Positions 43,422 to 52,067 of a stretch of DNA of 64,000 bases are shown piece by piece (the first letter of the stretch is position 1; every line of letters starts with the position of its first letter). Location of the stretch: positions 1 to 64,000 of the forward strand of contig NZ_QMJY01000013.1 in the NCBI RefSeq assembly GCF_003574395.1, given 5' to 3'. The notes under the pieces were generated by a model. The model had not been told where the DNA came from and made no database searches. It saw nothing but the letters and a program-made list of their open reading frames with translations. The DNA comes from Tabrizicola thermarum. GTDB lineage: Bacteria; Pseudomonadota; Alphaproteobacteria; Rhodobacterales; Rhodobacteraceae. The position numbers were made by a program, and so were the translations under genes.

Positions 43422-45422
43422 ATGGCGATCTTTCTGGGTGTCGATACCGGGGGCACCTATACCGATGCGGTGATCCTGGACGATGAGGCGAATGCCGTCC
43501 TTGGCAAGGCCAAGGCGCTGACCTCGCGGCACGATCTGGCCGTGGGGATCGGGCAGGCCGTCGATGCCGCGATTGCGGCGGCGGGGGTCAGCGCGTCGGA
43601 CGTGGCGCTGGTGTCGCTGTCCACAACGCTGGCGACGAACGCGCTGGTCGAGGGCCAGGGCGCGCGTGTGGCTTTGGTCTTCATCGGCTTTGACGAGGCC
43701 GACCTTGGCCGCAGCGGGCTCATCGAGGCGCTGAAGGGCGATCCGGTCGTGCAGCTGCCCGGCGGCCATACCCACGCCGGAACCGAAGTCGCCCCCTTGG
43801 ACCTTGACGCGCTGGAGGCGCAGGTCCGCGCTTTGGGGCACGAGGTATCGGGCTTTGCCGTGGCGGCGCAGTTCGCCACCCGCAACCCCGCGCACGAGGT
43901 CGCCGCCCGCGATCTGATCCGCCGCGTCACCGGGCGGCCCGTGACCTGTTCGCACGAACTGTCGGCCAATCTGAACGGCCCGAAACGCGCGCTGACGGCC
44001 GTGCTGAACGCCCGGCTGATCGGGATGATCGACCGGCTGGTCGCCGCCTGCGAGCGGCATCTGGCGGCGGTGGGCATCGACGCCCCGCTGATGGCCGTGC
44101 GCGGCGACGGGGCGCTGATCTCGGCGGCGATGGTGCGGGAACGGCCCATCGAGACGATCCTCTCCGGCCCTGCCGCAAGCATCGTCGGCGCGCGCTGGCT
44201 GACCGGGGCCACGGACGCGCTGGTCAGCGACATCGGCGGGACGACGACCGATGTTGCGCTCCTTCGCAACGGATTGCCCGAGATCGACCCGCAGGGCGCC
44301 CGCGTCGGCGGGTTCCGCACCATGGTCGAGGCGGTGGCGATGCGCACGACCGGCCTTGGCGGCGACAGCGAGGTGCATCTGGTCACCGAAGGTCTGACGG
44401 GCGGGTTGCGCCTTGGACCACGGCGGCTGATGCCGGTGTCGCTCCTCGCCGTGGATCATGGCCCGATGGTCCATGCCGCCCTTGACCGCTGGCTGTCCTC
44501 GGAGGCCGTGGGCGAGATGGACGGTCGCTTTGTCGTGCCGATGTCGGGCCAGCGCGGCGGCCTGAATGCGCGCGAACTGGCCGTGCTGGACCGGATCACC
44601 GCGCCGATGCCGATGGCGGCCTGCCTGACCTCGCGGCTGGAGGTCGCGGCGCTGGAACGGCTGGTGGCGCGGGGGCTGGTGATGATCTCGGGCGTGACAC
44701 CTTCGGATGCGGCGCATGTGCTGGGCCGGCTTGACAGTTGGGATGCGGCGGCGGCGGACAAGGCGCTGCGGCTGATTGCCAGGCGGCGGACGGGGGCGGG
44801 CGACCGCTTTGCCTCGGGGCCCGAGGCCTTTGCGCAGGCGATCGTGGACCAGCTGACGCAACAGACGGTGGACTGTCTGCTGGAAGCCGCCTTCGGTGAG
44901 GATGCGGCCTTTGCGGGCGAGGCCCCCCAGGCGCTCGCCCTCCACAGGCTGACCCGCGCCGGCCTTGGCCCGCATCGCGGCGTGGTCGAGGTCAGCGTCA
45001 GGCTGGGCGTCCCGGTCATCGGCCTTGGCGCTTCGGCCCCGTCCTATTACGGCGCGGTGGGAGAAAGGCTGCGCTGCCCGATGATCCTGCCCGAACACGC
45101 CGGGGTGGCAAATGCCATCGGCGCGGTGGCAGGTCAGGTCAGCCAGCGCGCGACGGCCACGGTCTCCTCGCCCGCCGAAGGTCGGTTCGTCGCGCATCTG
45201 GCCGATGGGTTGCAGGTCTTTGCCAGCGCCGAGGACGCCCTGGCCACAACCGAGGCGGCGGTTGTCGCCGAAGCCTCCCGCCGCGCCCGGGACGCCGGGG
45301 CGGTGGACCTGCGGCTCAGCGTCGAGCGCGCGGTGAAGGAGGTCGAGATCGAGGGCCGACCGATGTTCATCGAGGCCAGGGTGACGGCAACCGCGTCCGG
45401 GCGCCCCCGCGTGGCGCATTGA
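43422..45422 (+). CDS. Hydantoinase/oxoprolinase family protein (HyuA-like)
   Basis: A 666-residue ATP-dependent hydantoinase/5-oxoprolinase-type subunit. The nucleotide-binding N-terminus GVDTGGTYTDAVI and the SLSTTLATNALVEGQGARVALVFIGF segment are family hallmarks, with DIGGTTTDVALL in the middle (about 270). The usual HyuB/hydantoinase B partner is not encoded in the window. A role near the catabolic operon at 45710-53075 is possible but not proven, since a tRNA and a repeat lie between. The stop is followed by the 45424-45496 repeat. Confidence 0.88.
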   Translation: MAIFLGVDTGGTYTDAVILDDEANAVLGKAKALTSRHDLAVGIGQAVDAAIAAAGVSASDVALVSLSTTLATNALVEGQGARVALVFIGFDEADLGRSGLIEALKGDPVVQLPGGHTHAGTEVAPLDLDALEAQVRALGHEVSGFAVAAQFATRNPAHEVAARDLIRRVTGRPVTCSHELSANLNGPKRALTAVLNARLIGMIDRLVAACERHLAAVGIDAPLMAVRGDGALISAAMVRERPIETILSGPAASIVGARWLTGATDALVSDIGGTTTDVALLRNGLPEIDPQGARVGGFRTMVEAVAMRTTGLGGDSEVHLVTEGLTGGLRLGPRRLMPVSLLAVDHGPMVHAALDRWLSSEAVGEMDGRFVVPMSGQRGGLNARELAVLDRITAPMPMAACLTSRLEVAALERLVARGLVMISGVTPSDAAHVLGRLDSWDAAAADKALRLIARRRTGAGDRFASGPEAFAQAIVDQLTQQTVDCLLEAAFGEDAAFAGEAPQALALHRLTRAGLGPHRGVVEVSVRLGVPVIGLGASAPSYYGAVGERLRCPMILPEHAGVANAIGAVAGQVSQRATATVSSPAEGRFVAHLADGLQVFASAEDALATTEAAVVAEASRRARDAGAVDLRLSVERAVKEVEIEGRPMFIEARVTATASGRPRVAH

Positions 45423-45423
45423 C

Positions 45424-45496
45424 GGGACGCTCATCGTGTCCTGCGGTCACTTTCGCTGGCGACACCGACGGGAAGAGGAAGTCGCACGAGGAGGCC
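45424..45496 (+). repeat. 75-bp dispersed palindromic repeat, copy 2
   Basis: It matches the minus strand of 10372-10446 in order through the blocks CGCTGGCG, ACCGACG, GAGGAAG and CGCACGAG, with about a two-base length difference. Its own arms (around TCATCGTGTC and GACACCGACG) form an imperfect stem. It starts two bases after the hydantoinase-like gene ends and could end its transcript before the tRNA. Confidence 0.7.
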
Positions 45497-45556
45497 GGGC
45501 GCCTGCGCGATTCACCCTTGACCTCTTCCCGCCGCACCCTTAATCCGCCCGCCAGT

Positions 45557-45633
45557 GGCTAGGTAGCTCAGCTGGTTAGAGCGTGCGACTCATAATCGCA
45601 AGGTCGAGGGTTCGAGTCCCTCCCTCGCCACCA
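45557..45633 (+). tRNA. tRNA with CAT anticodon, probably elongator tRNA-Met
   Basis: 77 nt with encoded CCA. D-stem GCTC/GAGC, anticodon stem TGCGA/TCGCA with loop CTCATAA, T-stem GAGGG/CCCTC and loop TTCGAGT. The acceptor is GGCTAGG/CCTCGCC, perfect except for a U4:C69 mismatch. It lacks initiator features (C1:A72-type mismatch and GGG/CCC anticodon-stem pairs). A tRNA-Ile2 with lysidine at C34 cannot be excluded, as its anticodon loop is similar. Confidence 0.92.
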
Positions 45634-45663
45634 TTCCCGATCCTCGGCAAATGGCCAGTCGCC

Positions 45664-45678
45664 CCCGATCGCATCGGG
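45664..45678. terminator. Short hairpin after the tRNA gene
   Basis: CCCGAT (45664-45669) and ATCGGG (45673-45678) with a 3-nt loop, 30 bases after the tRNA and before the convergent creatininase-like stop. The stem is short and the T-run weak (GTGTT), so this is a tentative terminator. Confidence 0.4.
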
Positions 45679-45709
45679 TGTTCACAGGCCCTGTTCCTGC
45701 CCTGCGCCC

Positions 45710-46486
45710 TTACCGCTGGTGGCCCGGCAAGGGTTCCGCCGCGACCTTGCGCAAAAGGCCGATGACGTCGGCGACGATGTGCTCGGCTGTCAGCCTGCCC
45801 TTTTCCGCCGTGGCCAGATGCGCCTCGCCCACCACGCCGGCGGGGTTGAGGTCCGAGGAGATCCAGGCCTGCGCCACCGCTCCGATGGGCGGGATCGGGG
45901 CGGTCTCGGCGGTGGACCGGAAGTCGCGCGCCGCCGCCATGTCCACAGTGTCGGGGCGGAAGTGGAGGAGGAGCGAGGTCTCCATGTCGCCGCCATGGAT
46001 GCCGAAGCGGGTTTCCTGATCGGAAAAAAGCCCCGGCGGCATCCCCATCGCCCCCCAGCCCAGGCGCACGGCCAGCATCCCGGCCTGCACCCGCAACTCG
46101 CGCGACAGGATGGATATCAGATCGGCATTGCCGCCGTGGCTGTTCAGGATGACGATCTTCTTCACGCCTGCACGGGCGACGGAAAGGCCGATCTCGGTCC
46201 AGGCGGCAAGGGCGGTGGCGGCAGTGAGGGTCAGCGTGCCGGGGGCCCAGAGGTGCTCGTTCGACTTGCCTACCGCCATCACCGGCAGGATGCGCAGGTC
46301 AAGGTCCTGCGGAGCGCGCTCGGCCAGAAGGCGGCAGAGATGGGTGGCTATGATCGTGTCCGTGCCGACGGGCAGGTGTGGCCCGTGCTGCTCCACCGCC
46401 GCCGTGGGCAGGATCGCGATGGTGCGCATGGGGTCGATGGCGGAGAAATCGGGGGCGCGGAAGTCGGCCCAGTCGCGGATGGTCAT
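45710..46486 (-). CDS. Creatininase family amidohydrolase
   Basis: A 258-residue metal-dependent hydrolase. EQHGPHLPVGTDTIIA (residues about 33-48) and NSHGGNADLI carry the metal-binding residues of the family. Members open cyclic amides such as creatinine or act in pterin, flavin and inositol pathways. It is the last gene of the leftward operon and overlaps the next gene upstream (4 bases). The context of a deaminase-type amidohydrolase and flavin enzymes points to a nitrogen-containing ring as substrate, which is inference. Confidence 0.9.
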   Translation of the reverse strand: MTIRDWADFRAPDFSAIDPMRTIAILPTAAVEQHGPHLPVGTDTIIATHLCRLLAERAPQDLDLRILPVMAVGKSNEHLWAPGTLTLTAATALAAWTEIGLSVARAGVKKIVILNSHGGNADLISILSRELRVQAGMLAVRLGWGAMGMPPGLFSDQETRFGIHGGDMETSLLLHFRPDTVDMAAARDFRSTAETAPIPPIGAVAQAWISSDLNPAGVVGEAHLATAEKGRLTAEHIVADVIGLLRKVAAEPLPGHQR

Positions 46487-47136
46487 TCGGCGGCCTCGGG
46501 TCGCAGGGAGGGCGGTTCGGGCAATGGGACGGGGACGGGGCGGCCGATCAGCTTGTCCATCTGCGCGGCGACCCGGGCCAGGTGCGCCCGGCGGCTTTCA
46601 GCGGTTGAGCTGTCCATCAGGTAATGCGCCGCGAAGGCCCTGCGATGGAACGGGGTCAGCAGGAACCCCACCCCGCGGCGCAGGGTCCGCCGTCCGGGGG
46701 CGCCCACGATGAAGGTCAGCCAGCGGCTGGCCCCGCAGGTGGTGAAGACGCCCAGCCGCGTGATGTGGCGCAGGCCGGGGCGGATCGTCTTGTGCGCCCC
46801 GTCGGGCATCAGGAAGGCCACATCCGGCAAGAGCACCCGGTCCAGCCAGCCCTTCAGCATCGCCGGCAGGCCATACCACCAGGTCGGATAGACGAAGATC
46901 AGCGTGTCGCACCAGCGGATGTCCTCGACCTCGCGGCGAACGGGGGCGCAGTTGTCGGGACAGGTCAGATAACCCTCCCATTCCTCGCGAGTCAGGACGG
47001 GCGAGAAGCCGCTGGCGTATAGATCGTGCAGGCGGACCTCGGCCCCGGCAGAGCCGAGTTTGGCCAGCACGAGGTCGCGGACGGCGGCGTTGAAGCTGTA
47101 GGGGGAGGGGTGACAATAGACGACAAGGGCGCGCAT
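46483..47136 (-). CDS. Flavodoxin-fold NAD(P)H dehydrogenase (quinone)-like
   Basis: A 217-residue flavodoxin-like protein, MRALVVYCHPSPYSFNAAVRDLVLAKLGS, with P-loop-like H-P/Y-C-H region and the LIFVYPTWWYGLPAMLKGWLDRV motif of the NQO1/NAD(P)H dehydrogenase group. It transfers electrons via FMN or FAD. It is paralogous to the next gene (47136-47720), with a longer C-terminus. The start shares one base with the stop of that gene, a tight operon junction. Confidence 0.88.
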   Translation of the reverse strand: MRALVVYCHPSPYSFNAAVRDLVLAKLGSAGAEVRLHDLYASGFSPVLTREEWEGYLTCPDNCAPVRREVEDIRWCDTLIFVYPTWWYGLPAMLKGWLDRVLLPDVAFLMPDGAHKTIRPGLRHITRLGVFTTCGASRWLTFIVGAPGRRTLRRGVGFLLTPFHRRAFAAHYLMDSSTAESRRAHLARVAAQMDKLIGRPVPVPLPEPPSLRPEAAE

Positions 47137-47720
47137 CAGAAATGCCTCATCTTCTGTTGCACGCGGGCAAGATAGTCCGCGCGCTGGCGCTGGTCGGCAC
47201 GGTTCATGTCGTAAAGCGCCATGTAGAGAAAGCTATCCGGTTGGCAGGCGTGACGGAAGGCCCGCGACATGACCTTGCGGGGCGGATCGCCAGCCAGGAA
47301 AGCCCGCGTCCGGTTCGCGCCATAGGTGGTGACGGACGCGAGCTTGCGGATATGGGTCATCGCGGGCTTCACCTTGCCGTTTTCCAGACGGAAGGTGATG
47401 CCGGGAAGGAAGACGCGGTCGGTGTAGCCCTTCAGGATCGCGGGGAAGCCGAAGTTCCAGACCGGATGCACGAAGATCAGCGCCTGGGCGGCGCGCAGGC
47501 GATCGACATGCGACTGCACGGGCTGCGTGTTGGTGGCGGTGTCGTGGTAGCCCCGGCGTTCCTCGGCCCCCATCACCGGGTCGAAGCCCTCGGCGTAAAG
47601 GTCGCAGAGATCGACATCCCAGCCCCTCTCGGTCAGCGTGCCGGTCACGGTGTCGCGCAGGGCCGCCGCGAAACTTTCGCCGCAGGGATGGGCGTAAAGG
47701 ACCAGCGCCCGGGTCGTCAT
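47136..47720 (-). CDS. Flavodoxin-fold NAD(P)H dehydrogenase (quinone)-like, second copy
   Basis: A 194-residue paralogue of the preceding protein: LVLYAHPCGESFAAALRDTVTGTL at the N-terminus and ALIFVHPVWNFGFPAILKGYTDRVFLPGITF in the middle. Two adjacent related enzymes could form a heterodimer or act on successive intermediates. The stop overlaps the start of the next gene by one base and its start overlaps the FAD enzyme by 4 bases. Confidence 0.88.
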   Translation of the reverse strand: MTTRALVLYAHPCGESFAAALRDTVTGTLTERGWDVDLCDLYAEGFDPVMGAEERRGYHDTATNTQPVQSHVDRLRAAQALIFVHPVWNFGFPAILKGYTDRVFLPGITFRLENGKVKPAMTHIRKLASVTTYGANRTRAFLAGDPPRKVMSRAFRHACQPDSFLYMALYDMNRADQRQRADYLARVQQKMRHF

Positions 47721-49111
47721 CCGGCCGCCTTCATCCCGGGATAGGCATACATGCGGGAGTAATCCCAGTCCGGCGCGTCCCAGGCGATCATCTTGCCGGG
47801 GTTCAGGATGCCCTTGGGGTCCGCCTGGCGCTTGAAGTCAAGTTGCGTCGCGTCGGTCGACTGACGCCCGCCTTCCTCCAGCGTGTAGCGGTGGGGGTTG
47901 AAGACGTGGCAGCCCATCGCCTCGTGCGCGGCCACGATCTCGTCCAGCCGCGCCTCGGTGGTGAACTTGACCAGCGTCAGGCCCGCAAAGCCCAGCTGCC
48001 CGCCCATCCGCATCGCCTCCAGATGCTGGATCAGCTCGCCCGGGAAGGCGGCGCGGATGGCGGCGATCTTCTCCTCATAGACGCCGGGGGCATAGGCGAC
48101 CTGAAGATAGGTGATCGAGGGGTCGATCTTCAACGCCCTGAGGGTGGTGTGGTTCCAGCCGTATTCGAAGACCGGGCCGGGTTCGCGGTCCCACTTCGTC
48201 CGGTCGCTGCGGTATATGAGTTCGGCGCCGGGATAGCGGGCGAGGAAGGTCACGAACCCGTCCATCGACTGCGGCGCGATCATCAGGCCCAGAAGGTTGT
48301 CCTCGGGCGCGACGTGCGGGGCGACGCGCTGGAAATAGGCGCTGGCGGTGGGGGCCTCGTAGACCGAGATCAGCTTTTTCAGGATGCCGTCCTGATGGCC
48401 GAGGTCCCCGGCCAGTTGCACTGCCGTGGCAAAGTCGCGGTGGGTGACGAAGATCTCCACCCAGTCATAGGCCGGGGCCAGCGGCATCTCGATTTCGGTG
48501 ATGACGCCATTGGTGCCATAGGCGTGGGAGACGCGGTGCAGCTCCTCGCCGGTGAAGTCGTGGACCTGCGGCGTCGCCTCGGCGGTGACGACCCGCAGGC
48601 GCAGGATGTTGCCAAGGTCGCGCAGGACGCCCCAGGTGCAAGAGCCAACCCCGCCCGAACCGCCACCGATGAAGCCGCCGATCGTGGCGGTGGCCCAGGT
48701 GGAGGGGTGCATCCGCAGTTCCTGCCCGGAATGGGCGCGGGTGGCGGCGTCGAGGTCCTTGATGAGGCAGCCGGGTTCGACGATCACCCGACCGGGGTGG
48801 ATTTCCTTAACCGCCGTCATGTTCTTCATGTGCATTATGATCCCGCCCCTCAAAGGGATCGCCTGGCCATAGTTCCCGGTCCCTGCCCCGCGCACGGTGA
48901 CGGGCACGTCATGGGCGTGGGCGGCGGCCAGAACCTCGATCACCTCGGCCTCGGTGCGGGGCGAGACGACGAAATCGGCGGTCAGGTGGTCCATCCGCGC
49001 CTTCAGGACCGGGGAATACCAGAAGAAATCGCGCGACTTGGCGCGGACCGAGATCGGATTCTCGTCGATCTCCAGGTGGCCGAGGGCGGCTTTCAGGGCT
49101 TCGGTGGTCAT
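47717..49111 (-). CDS. FAD-binding oxidoreductase (GlcD/VAO type)
   Basis: A 464-residue enzyme with an N-terminal PCMH-type FAD-binding domain (DHLTADFVVSPRTEAEVIEVLAAAH, VPVTVRGAGTGNYGQAIPLRGG, and MHPSTWATATIGGFIGGGSGGVGSC, about 55-165) and a C-terminal oxidase domain. Related proteins oxidise 2-hydroxy acids or aromatic alcohols. It overlaps its neighbours by 4 bases on both sides. No membrane segment or iron-sulfur subunit accompanies it, so electrons may pass to the flavodoxin-fold proteins. Confidence 0.87.
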   Translation of the reverse strand: MTTEALKAALGHLEIDENPISVRAKSRDFFWYSPVLKARMDHLTADFVVSPRTEAEVIEVLAAAHAHDVPVTVRGAGTGNYGQAIPLRGGIIMHMKNMTAVKEIHPGRVIVEPGCLIKDLDAATRAHSGQELRMHPSTWATATIGGFIGGGSGGVGSCTWGVLRDLGNILRLRVVTAEATPQVHDFTGEELHRVSHAYGTNGVITEIEMPLAPAYDWVEIFVTHRDFATAVQLAGDLGHQDGILKKLISVYEAPTASAYFQRVAPHVAPEDNLLGLMIAPQSMDGFVTFLARYPGAELIYRSDRTKWDREPGPVFEYGWNHTTLRALKIDPSITYLQVAYAPGVYEEKIAAIRAAFPGELIQHLEAMRMGGQLGFAGLTLVKFTTEARLDEIVAAHEAMGCHVFNPHRYTLEEGGRQSTDATQLDFKRQADPKGILNPGKMIAWDAPDWDYSRMYAYPGMKAAG

Positions 49112-50373
49112 GCGGTCCTCATCAGGTCGTCAAGCTCGGCATAGTCGGGAAGAGTGCGGTCGATGGGCCGCCCGGCGCGCAGGACGGTGCGGTCGGACTG
49201 CGGGCGGGAGAAAAGCTCGGTCCAGGTCCGCGCGCGGAAGATCACCAGATCGGCAGGGGCACCGGGGGCGAGCGAGGGCGCGGGGAAGGCGCACATCGCG
49301 GCGGGCACGGTCAGGACGGACTGCACCCAGTCGGTCGCGGAGTGGTCCAGATGGGCGATCCGCGTTGCCTCACGCAGGACCTCGACCATGTCGAGATCGC
49401 CATAGGCATAGAACGGATCACGGGTGTTGTCGGAAGCAAAGGCCACCGGGATGCCGCGCGCGCGGGCCTCATGCACCAGCGTGATGCCCCGGTTGCGGGG
49501 GGTGCGGGCGGGGTGGCGGTCTTGCAGATAAAGGTTGCACATCGGCAGGCTGACGATCCCGATCCCGGCCTTGGCGCAAAGGTCCAAGGTCCGCAGCGCC
49601 TGCCCCTCGGGCATGGTGGAAAGCGAGCAGCAGTGCCCCGCAACGATGCGGCCTTGAAAGCCCGTTTCAATAGCCGCCTCGGCAATCTGGGCGAGGGTGT
49701 TGACCGAAGGATCCATCGTCTCGTCTGCGTGGAAATCGGCATCAAGGCCCCGGTCCGCAGCCAGCCGGAAGAAGTACCGCAGGCGGTCGGGCATATCGGG
49801 CATGGGATAGGTGAACAGGCCCAAGGTGCCGCGATGCGCTGCCACCCGGTCGGCCAGCGCCTCGAAGGCCGGGTCCAGCACCAGGTCGCAACCCGCAAGC
49901 GATGAGGCCTGAAGGTCGATCCGCCCCGCCCATTCCTCCCGGATTTCGGCGAAAAGCGGCCACGAAATCGCATCCTGCGGCGGGATGCTGTCCAGATGCG
50001 TGCGGATCGCGCGGGTCCCATGCGCGAAGGCCCCACGAAGCGCGAAGTCCATCCGGCGGCGCACATCCTCGGCCGACCAATGCCTTTCCCGGTCCGCCCC
50101 CGCCGCCTCAAGCGCGCCCAGAAAGGTGCCGTCCGGGTTGGGGCTCCGGCCCCAGATCTGGCCCTTGTCGAGGTGGGTGTGCATGTCGATGAAGGCAGGC
50201 AGCACCATCGCGCCCTTCAAGTCCACCTCGGCCATCCCGGGTGCCGGCGCGACCAGCTTGCCACCCTCTAGCCCCAGGTCCACCCGCACGAGGTCCCCGG
50301 CCCCGCCGATCAGGCAGGCGGGCACGTTCGCGTTGCGCAACACCACACGACCGTCGGGCAGCGCCAGAGTCAT
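49108..50373 (-). CDS. Cytosine-deaminase-like amidohydrolase
   Basis: A 421-residue metal-dependent hydrolase. HMTH-type ligands His65 and His67 (FIDMHTHLDKGQIWGR), a third His in LDADFHADETMD, GHCCSLSTM and the Asp in FASDNTRDPFYAYGDLDM match the cytosine/isoguanine deaminase group of the amidohydrolases. An upstream in-frame ATG (50421) gives MAFPAQVARKRAAGRA, but that lies inside the permease gene; ATG 50373 overlaps it by 4 bases. It sits in the importer operon and likely processes the imported ring compound. Confidence 0.9.
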   Translation of the reverse strand: MTLALPDGRVVLRNANVPACLIGGAGDLVRVDLGLEGGKLVAPAPGMAEVDLKGAMVLPAFIDMHTHLDKGQIWGRSPNPDGTFLGALEAAGADRERHWSAEDVRRRMDFALRGAFAHGTRAIRTHLDSIPPQDAISWPLFAEIREEWAGRIDLQASSLAGCDLVLDPAFEALADRVAAHRGTLGLFTYPMPDMPDRLRYFFRLAADRGLDADFHADETMDPSVNTLAQIAEAAIETGFQGRIVAGHCCSLSTMPEGQALRTLDLCAKAGIGIVSLPMCNLYLQDRHPARTPRNRGITLVHEARARGIPVAFASDNTRDPFYAYGDLDMVEVLREATRIAHLDHSATDWVQSVLTVPAAMCAFPAPSLAPGAPADLVIFRARTWTELFSRPQSDRTVLRAGRPIDRTLPDYAELDDLMRTA

Positions 50374-51224
50374 TGCCCGCCCCGCAGCGCGCTTTCGTGC
50401 CACTTGCGCAGGAAAAGCCACGACACGAAACTCGTCAGCGCGAAGATCGCCACCCCCACCACGGCGATCAGGGCGAGCGCGGCGAACATGCGGGGGATAT
50501 TGAGGCGGTAGGACGCCTCAAGGATGCGGAAGGCCAGACCCGACCCCGCGCCCCCGGTGCCCACGACATATTCCGCCACGATGGCCCCGATCAGCGCCAG
50601 CCCCCCGGCAATGCGCAACCCCCCCAGGAAATAGGGCAGCGCCGAGGGGAGTTGCAGGAACAGAAGCCGCTGCACCCGGCTGGCCCCGTAGATCGAGAAC
50701 AGGTCGCGCAGGTTGTGGTCGGTGGATTTGAGGCCTAGGGTCGTGTTCGACAGGATCGGGAAGAAGGCCACGATCCAGGCACAGATCAGGACGCGCGCGG
50801 TCGGCTCCTTGACGTAGATGAAGATCAGGGGCGCGATGGAGACGATGGGGGTGACCTGAAGGATCACCGCGTAGGGATAGAAAACCAGTTCGGCAAAGCG
50901 GCTCTGGTCGAAAAGGATCGCCAGCAGCACCCCGCCGATCACCGCAACGGCCAGGGCCATCAGCGTGATCCGCAGCGTGACCAGCAGCGCATCGCCCAGG
51001 ATCGCCCGATCCTCGACCAGCTGCTGCCAGACCCGGACGGGAGAGGGCAGGATGTAATGCGGCACTTCGTTGGCCACAACAAACCATTGCCAGAGACCAA
51101 GCGTGGCGAAGACGACGGCGATGGGGACAAGCCAGCGCGCCACTGCCTCGACCCTAGCGGCACGGGCGCGGGCGCGTTCCTCGGCATCCCAGACGGCGGC
51201 GGCGCGATCATCGGCAAGGGTCAT
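50370..51224 (-). CDS. ABC transporter permease (SsuC/NitT/TauT-type)
   Basis: A 284-residue inner-membrane permease with about six helices. The EAA-like loop is IYGASRVQRLLFLQLPSALPYFLGGLRIAGGLALIGAIVAEYV, typical of the NitT/TauT importer class. The start at 51224 (MTLADDRAAAVW) overlaps the ATPase gene by 4 bases. A hydrophobic cap (PIAVVFATLGLWQWFV) follows a cytosolic, charged N-terminus. Confidence 0.93.
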   Translation of the reverse strand: MTLADDRAAAVWDAEERARARAARVEAVARWLVPIAVVFATLGLWQWFVVANEVPHYILPSPVRVWQQLVEDRAILGDALLVTLRITLMALAVAVIGGVLLAILFDQSRFAELVFYPYAVILQVTPIVSIAPLIFIYVKEPTARVLICAWIVAFFPILSNTTLGLKSTDHNLRDLFSIYGASRVQRLLFLQLPSALPYFLGGLRIAGGLALIGAIVAEYVVGTGGAGSGLAFRILEASYRLNIPRMFAALALIAVVGVAIFALTSFVSWLFLRKWHESALRGGQ

Positions 51225-52018
51225 GCGGGCTCTCCCATCGCCTGGGCCAGGGCCTCGGACACCACCTGCGCATGGGCGGCATAGGTGGCCGAGGTGCGAA
51301 ACTCCATCGTGCGGGGATAGGGAGCGTCGACCTGGACTTCCCGCACCACCCGGCCAGGGCGCGGGGCCATCACGACGATGCGGTCGGACAGGAAGACGCT
51401 TTCGAACACGGAATGCGTGACGAAGATCACCGTGCAGCCGATCTTTTCGCGCATGGCGAGAAGGTCGTTGTTCAGCTTCTGCCGAGTGATCTCGTCCAGC
51501 GCGGCAAAGGGTTCGTCCATCAGGATCAGCCGCGGGCCGGTCACCAGCGCGCGGGCGATGGAGACGCGCATCTTCATGCCCCCCGACAGCTCGCGCGGGT
51601 AGGCGTCGTGAAAGTTTGACAGACCCACAAGGTCCAAGGCCTCGGCCACCCGTGACCGCACCGTGTCGAACCCCTGCCCGCGCAGGCGGAACGGCAGGTA
51701 GACGTTCTGCGCAACGGTCGCCCAGGGCATCAGCGTCGGTTCCTGGAAGACGACCCCCAGGTCGCCCTTCTGCTGCCCGCCGGTCCACAGGATGCGGCCC
51801 TGCGTCGGTTGCATCAGCCCCGCGATCAGCCGCAGAGCCGTGGATTTGCCGCAGCCCGAGGGGCCGAGAAGCGACAGGAAATCGCCCTCGTTCAGCTCAA
51901 GGTTCATGCCCTGAAGCGCGGTCACGGTGCCGTTGAAGACCTTGGCAATCCCCTGCATTTCCAGAAGTTTGCGGCGGGTGCCCAGCGGGCGGATGGTGCG
52001 ATGGGCCAGTTCGGTCAT
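51221..52018 (-). CDS. ABC transporter ATP-binding protein (NitT/TauT-type)
   Basis: A 265-residue ATPase. Walker A GPSGCGKST, Q-loop VVFQEPTLMPWATV, signature LSGGMKMRV, Walker B LILMDEPFAALD and the switch His in VTHSVFESVF are all present. With the permease and the NMT1-type binding protein it forms one importer for a nitrogen- or sulfur-containing heterocyclic or sulfonate-like substrate. Stop overlaps the permease start. Confidence 0.95.
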   Translation of the reverse strand: MTELAHRTIRPLGTRRKLLEMQGIAKVFNGTVTALQGMNLELNEGDFLSLLGPSGCGKSTALRLIAGLMQPTQGRILWTGGQQKGDLGVVFQEPTLMPWATVAQNVYLPFRLRGQGFDTVRSRVAEALDLVGLSNFHDAYPRELSGGMKMRVSIARALVTGPRLILMDEPFAALDEITRQKLNNDLLAMREKIGCTVIFVTHSVFESVFLSDRIVVMAPRPGRVVREVQVDAPYPRTMEFRTSATYAAHAQVVSEALAQAMGEPA

Positions 52019-52067
52019 GGCGGTCCCCGAAAGCGGGCGAAGGCCGGAGGCCCCCGCCCTGCCCGCC

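Noticed and set aside
43410-45434. A 674-codon open frame on the minus strand opposite the hydantoinase-like gene
   Set aside because: Same type of shadow: low-complexity Arg/His/Gln composition, no ribosome binding site, and complete overlap with a recognisable protein.
45557-45633. Initiator tRNA-Met
   Set aside because: The first pair G1:C72 is Watson-Crick and the anticodon stem lacks the three G:C pairs of initiators.
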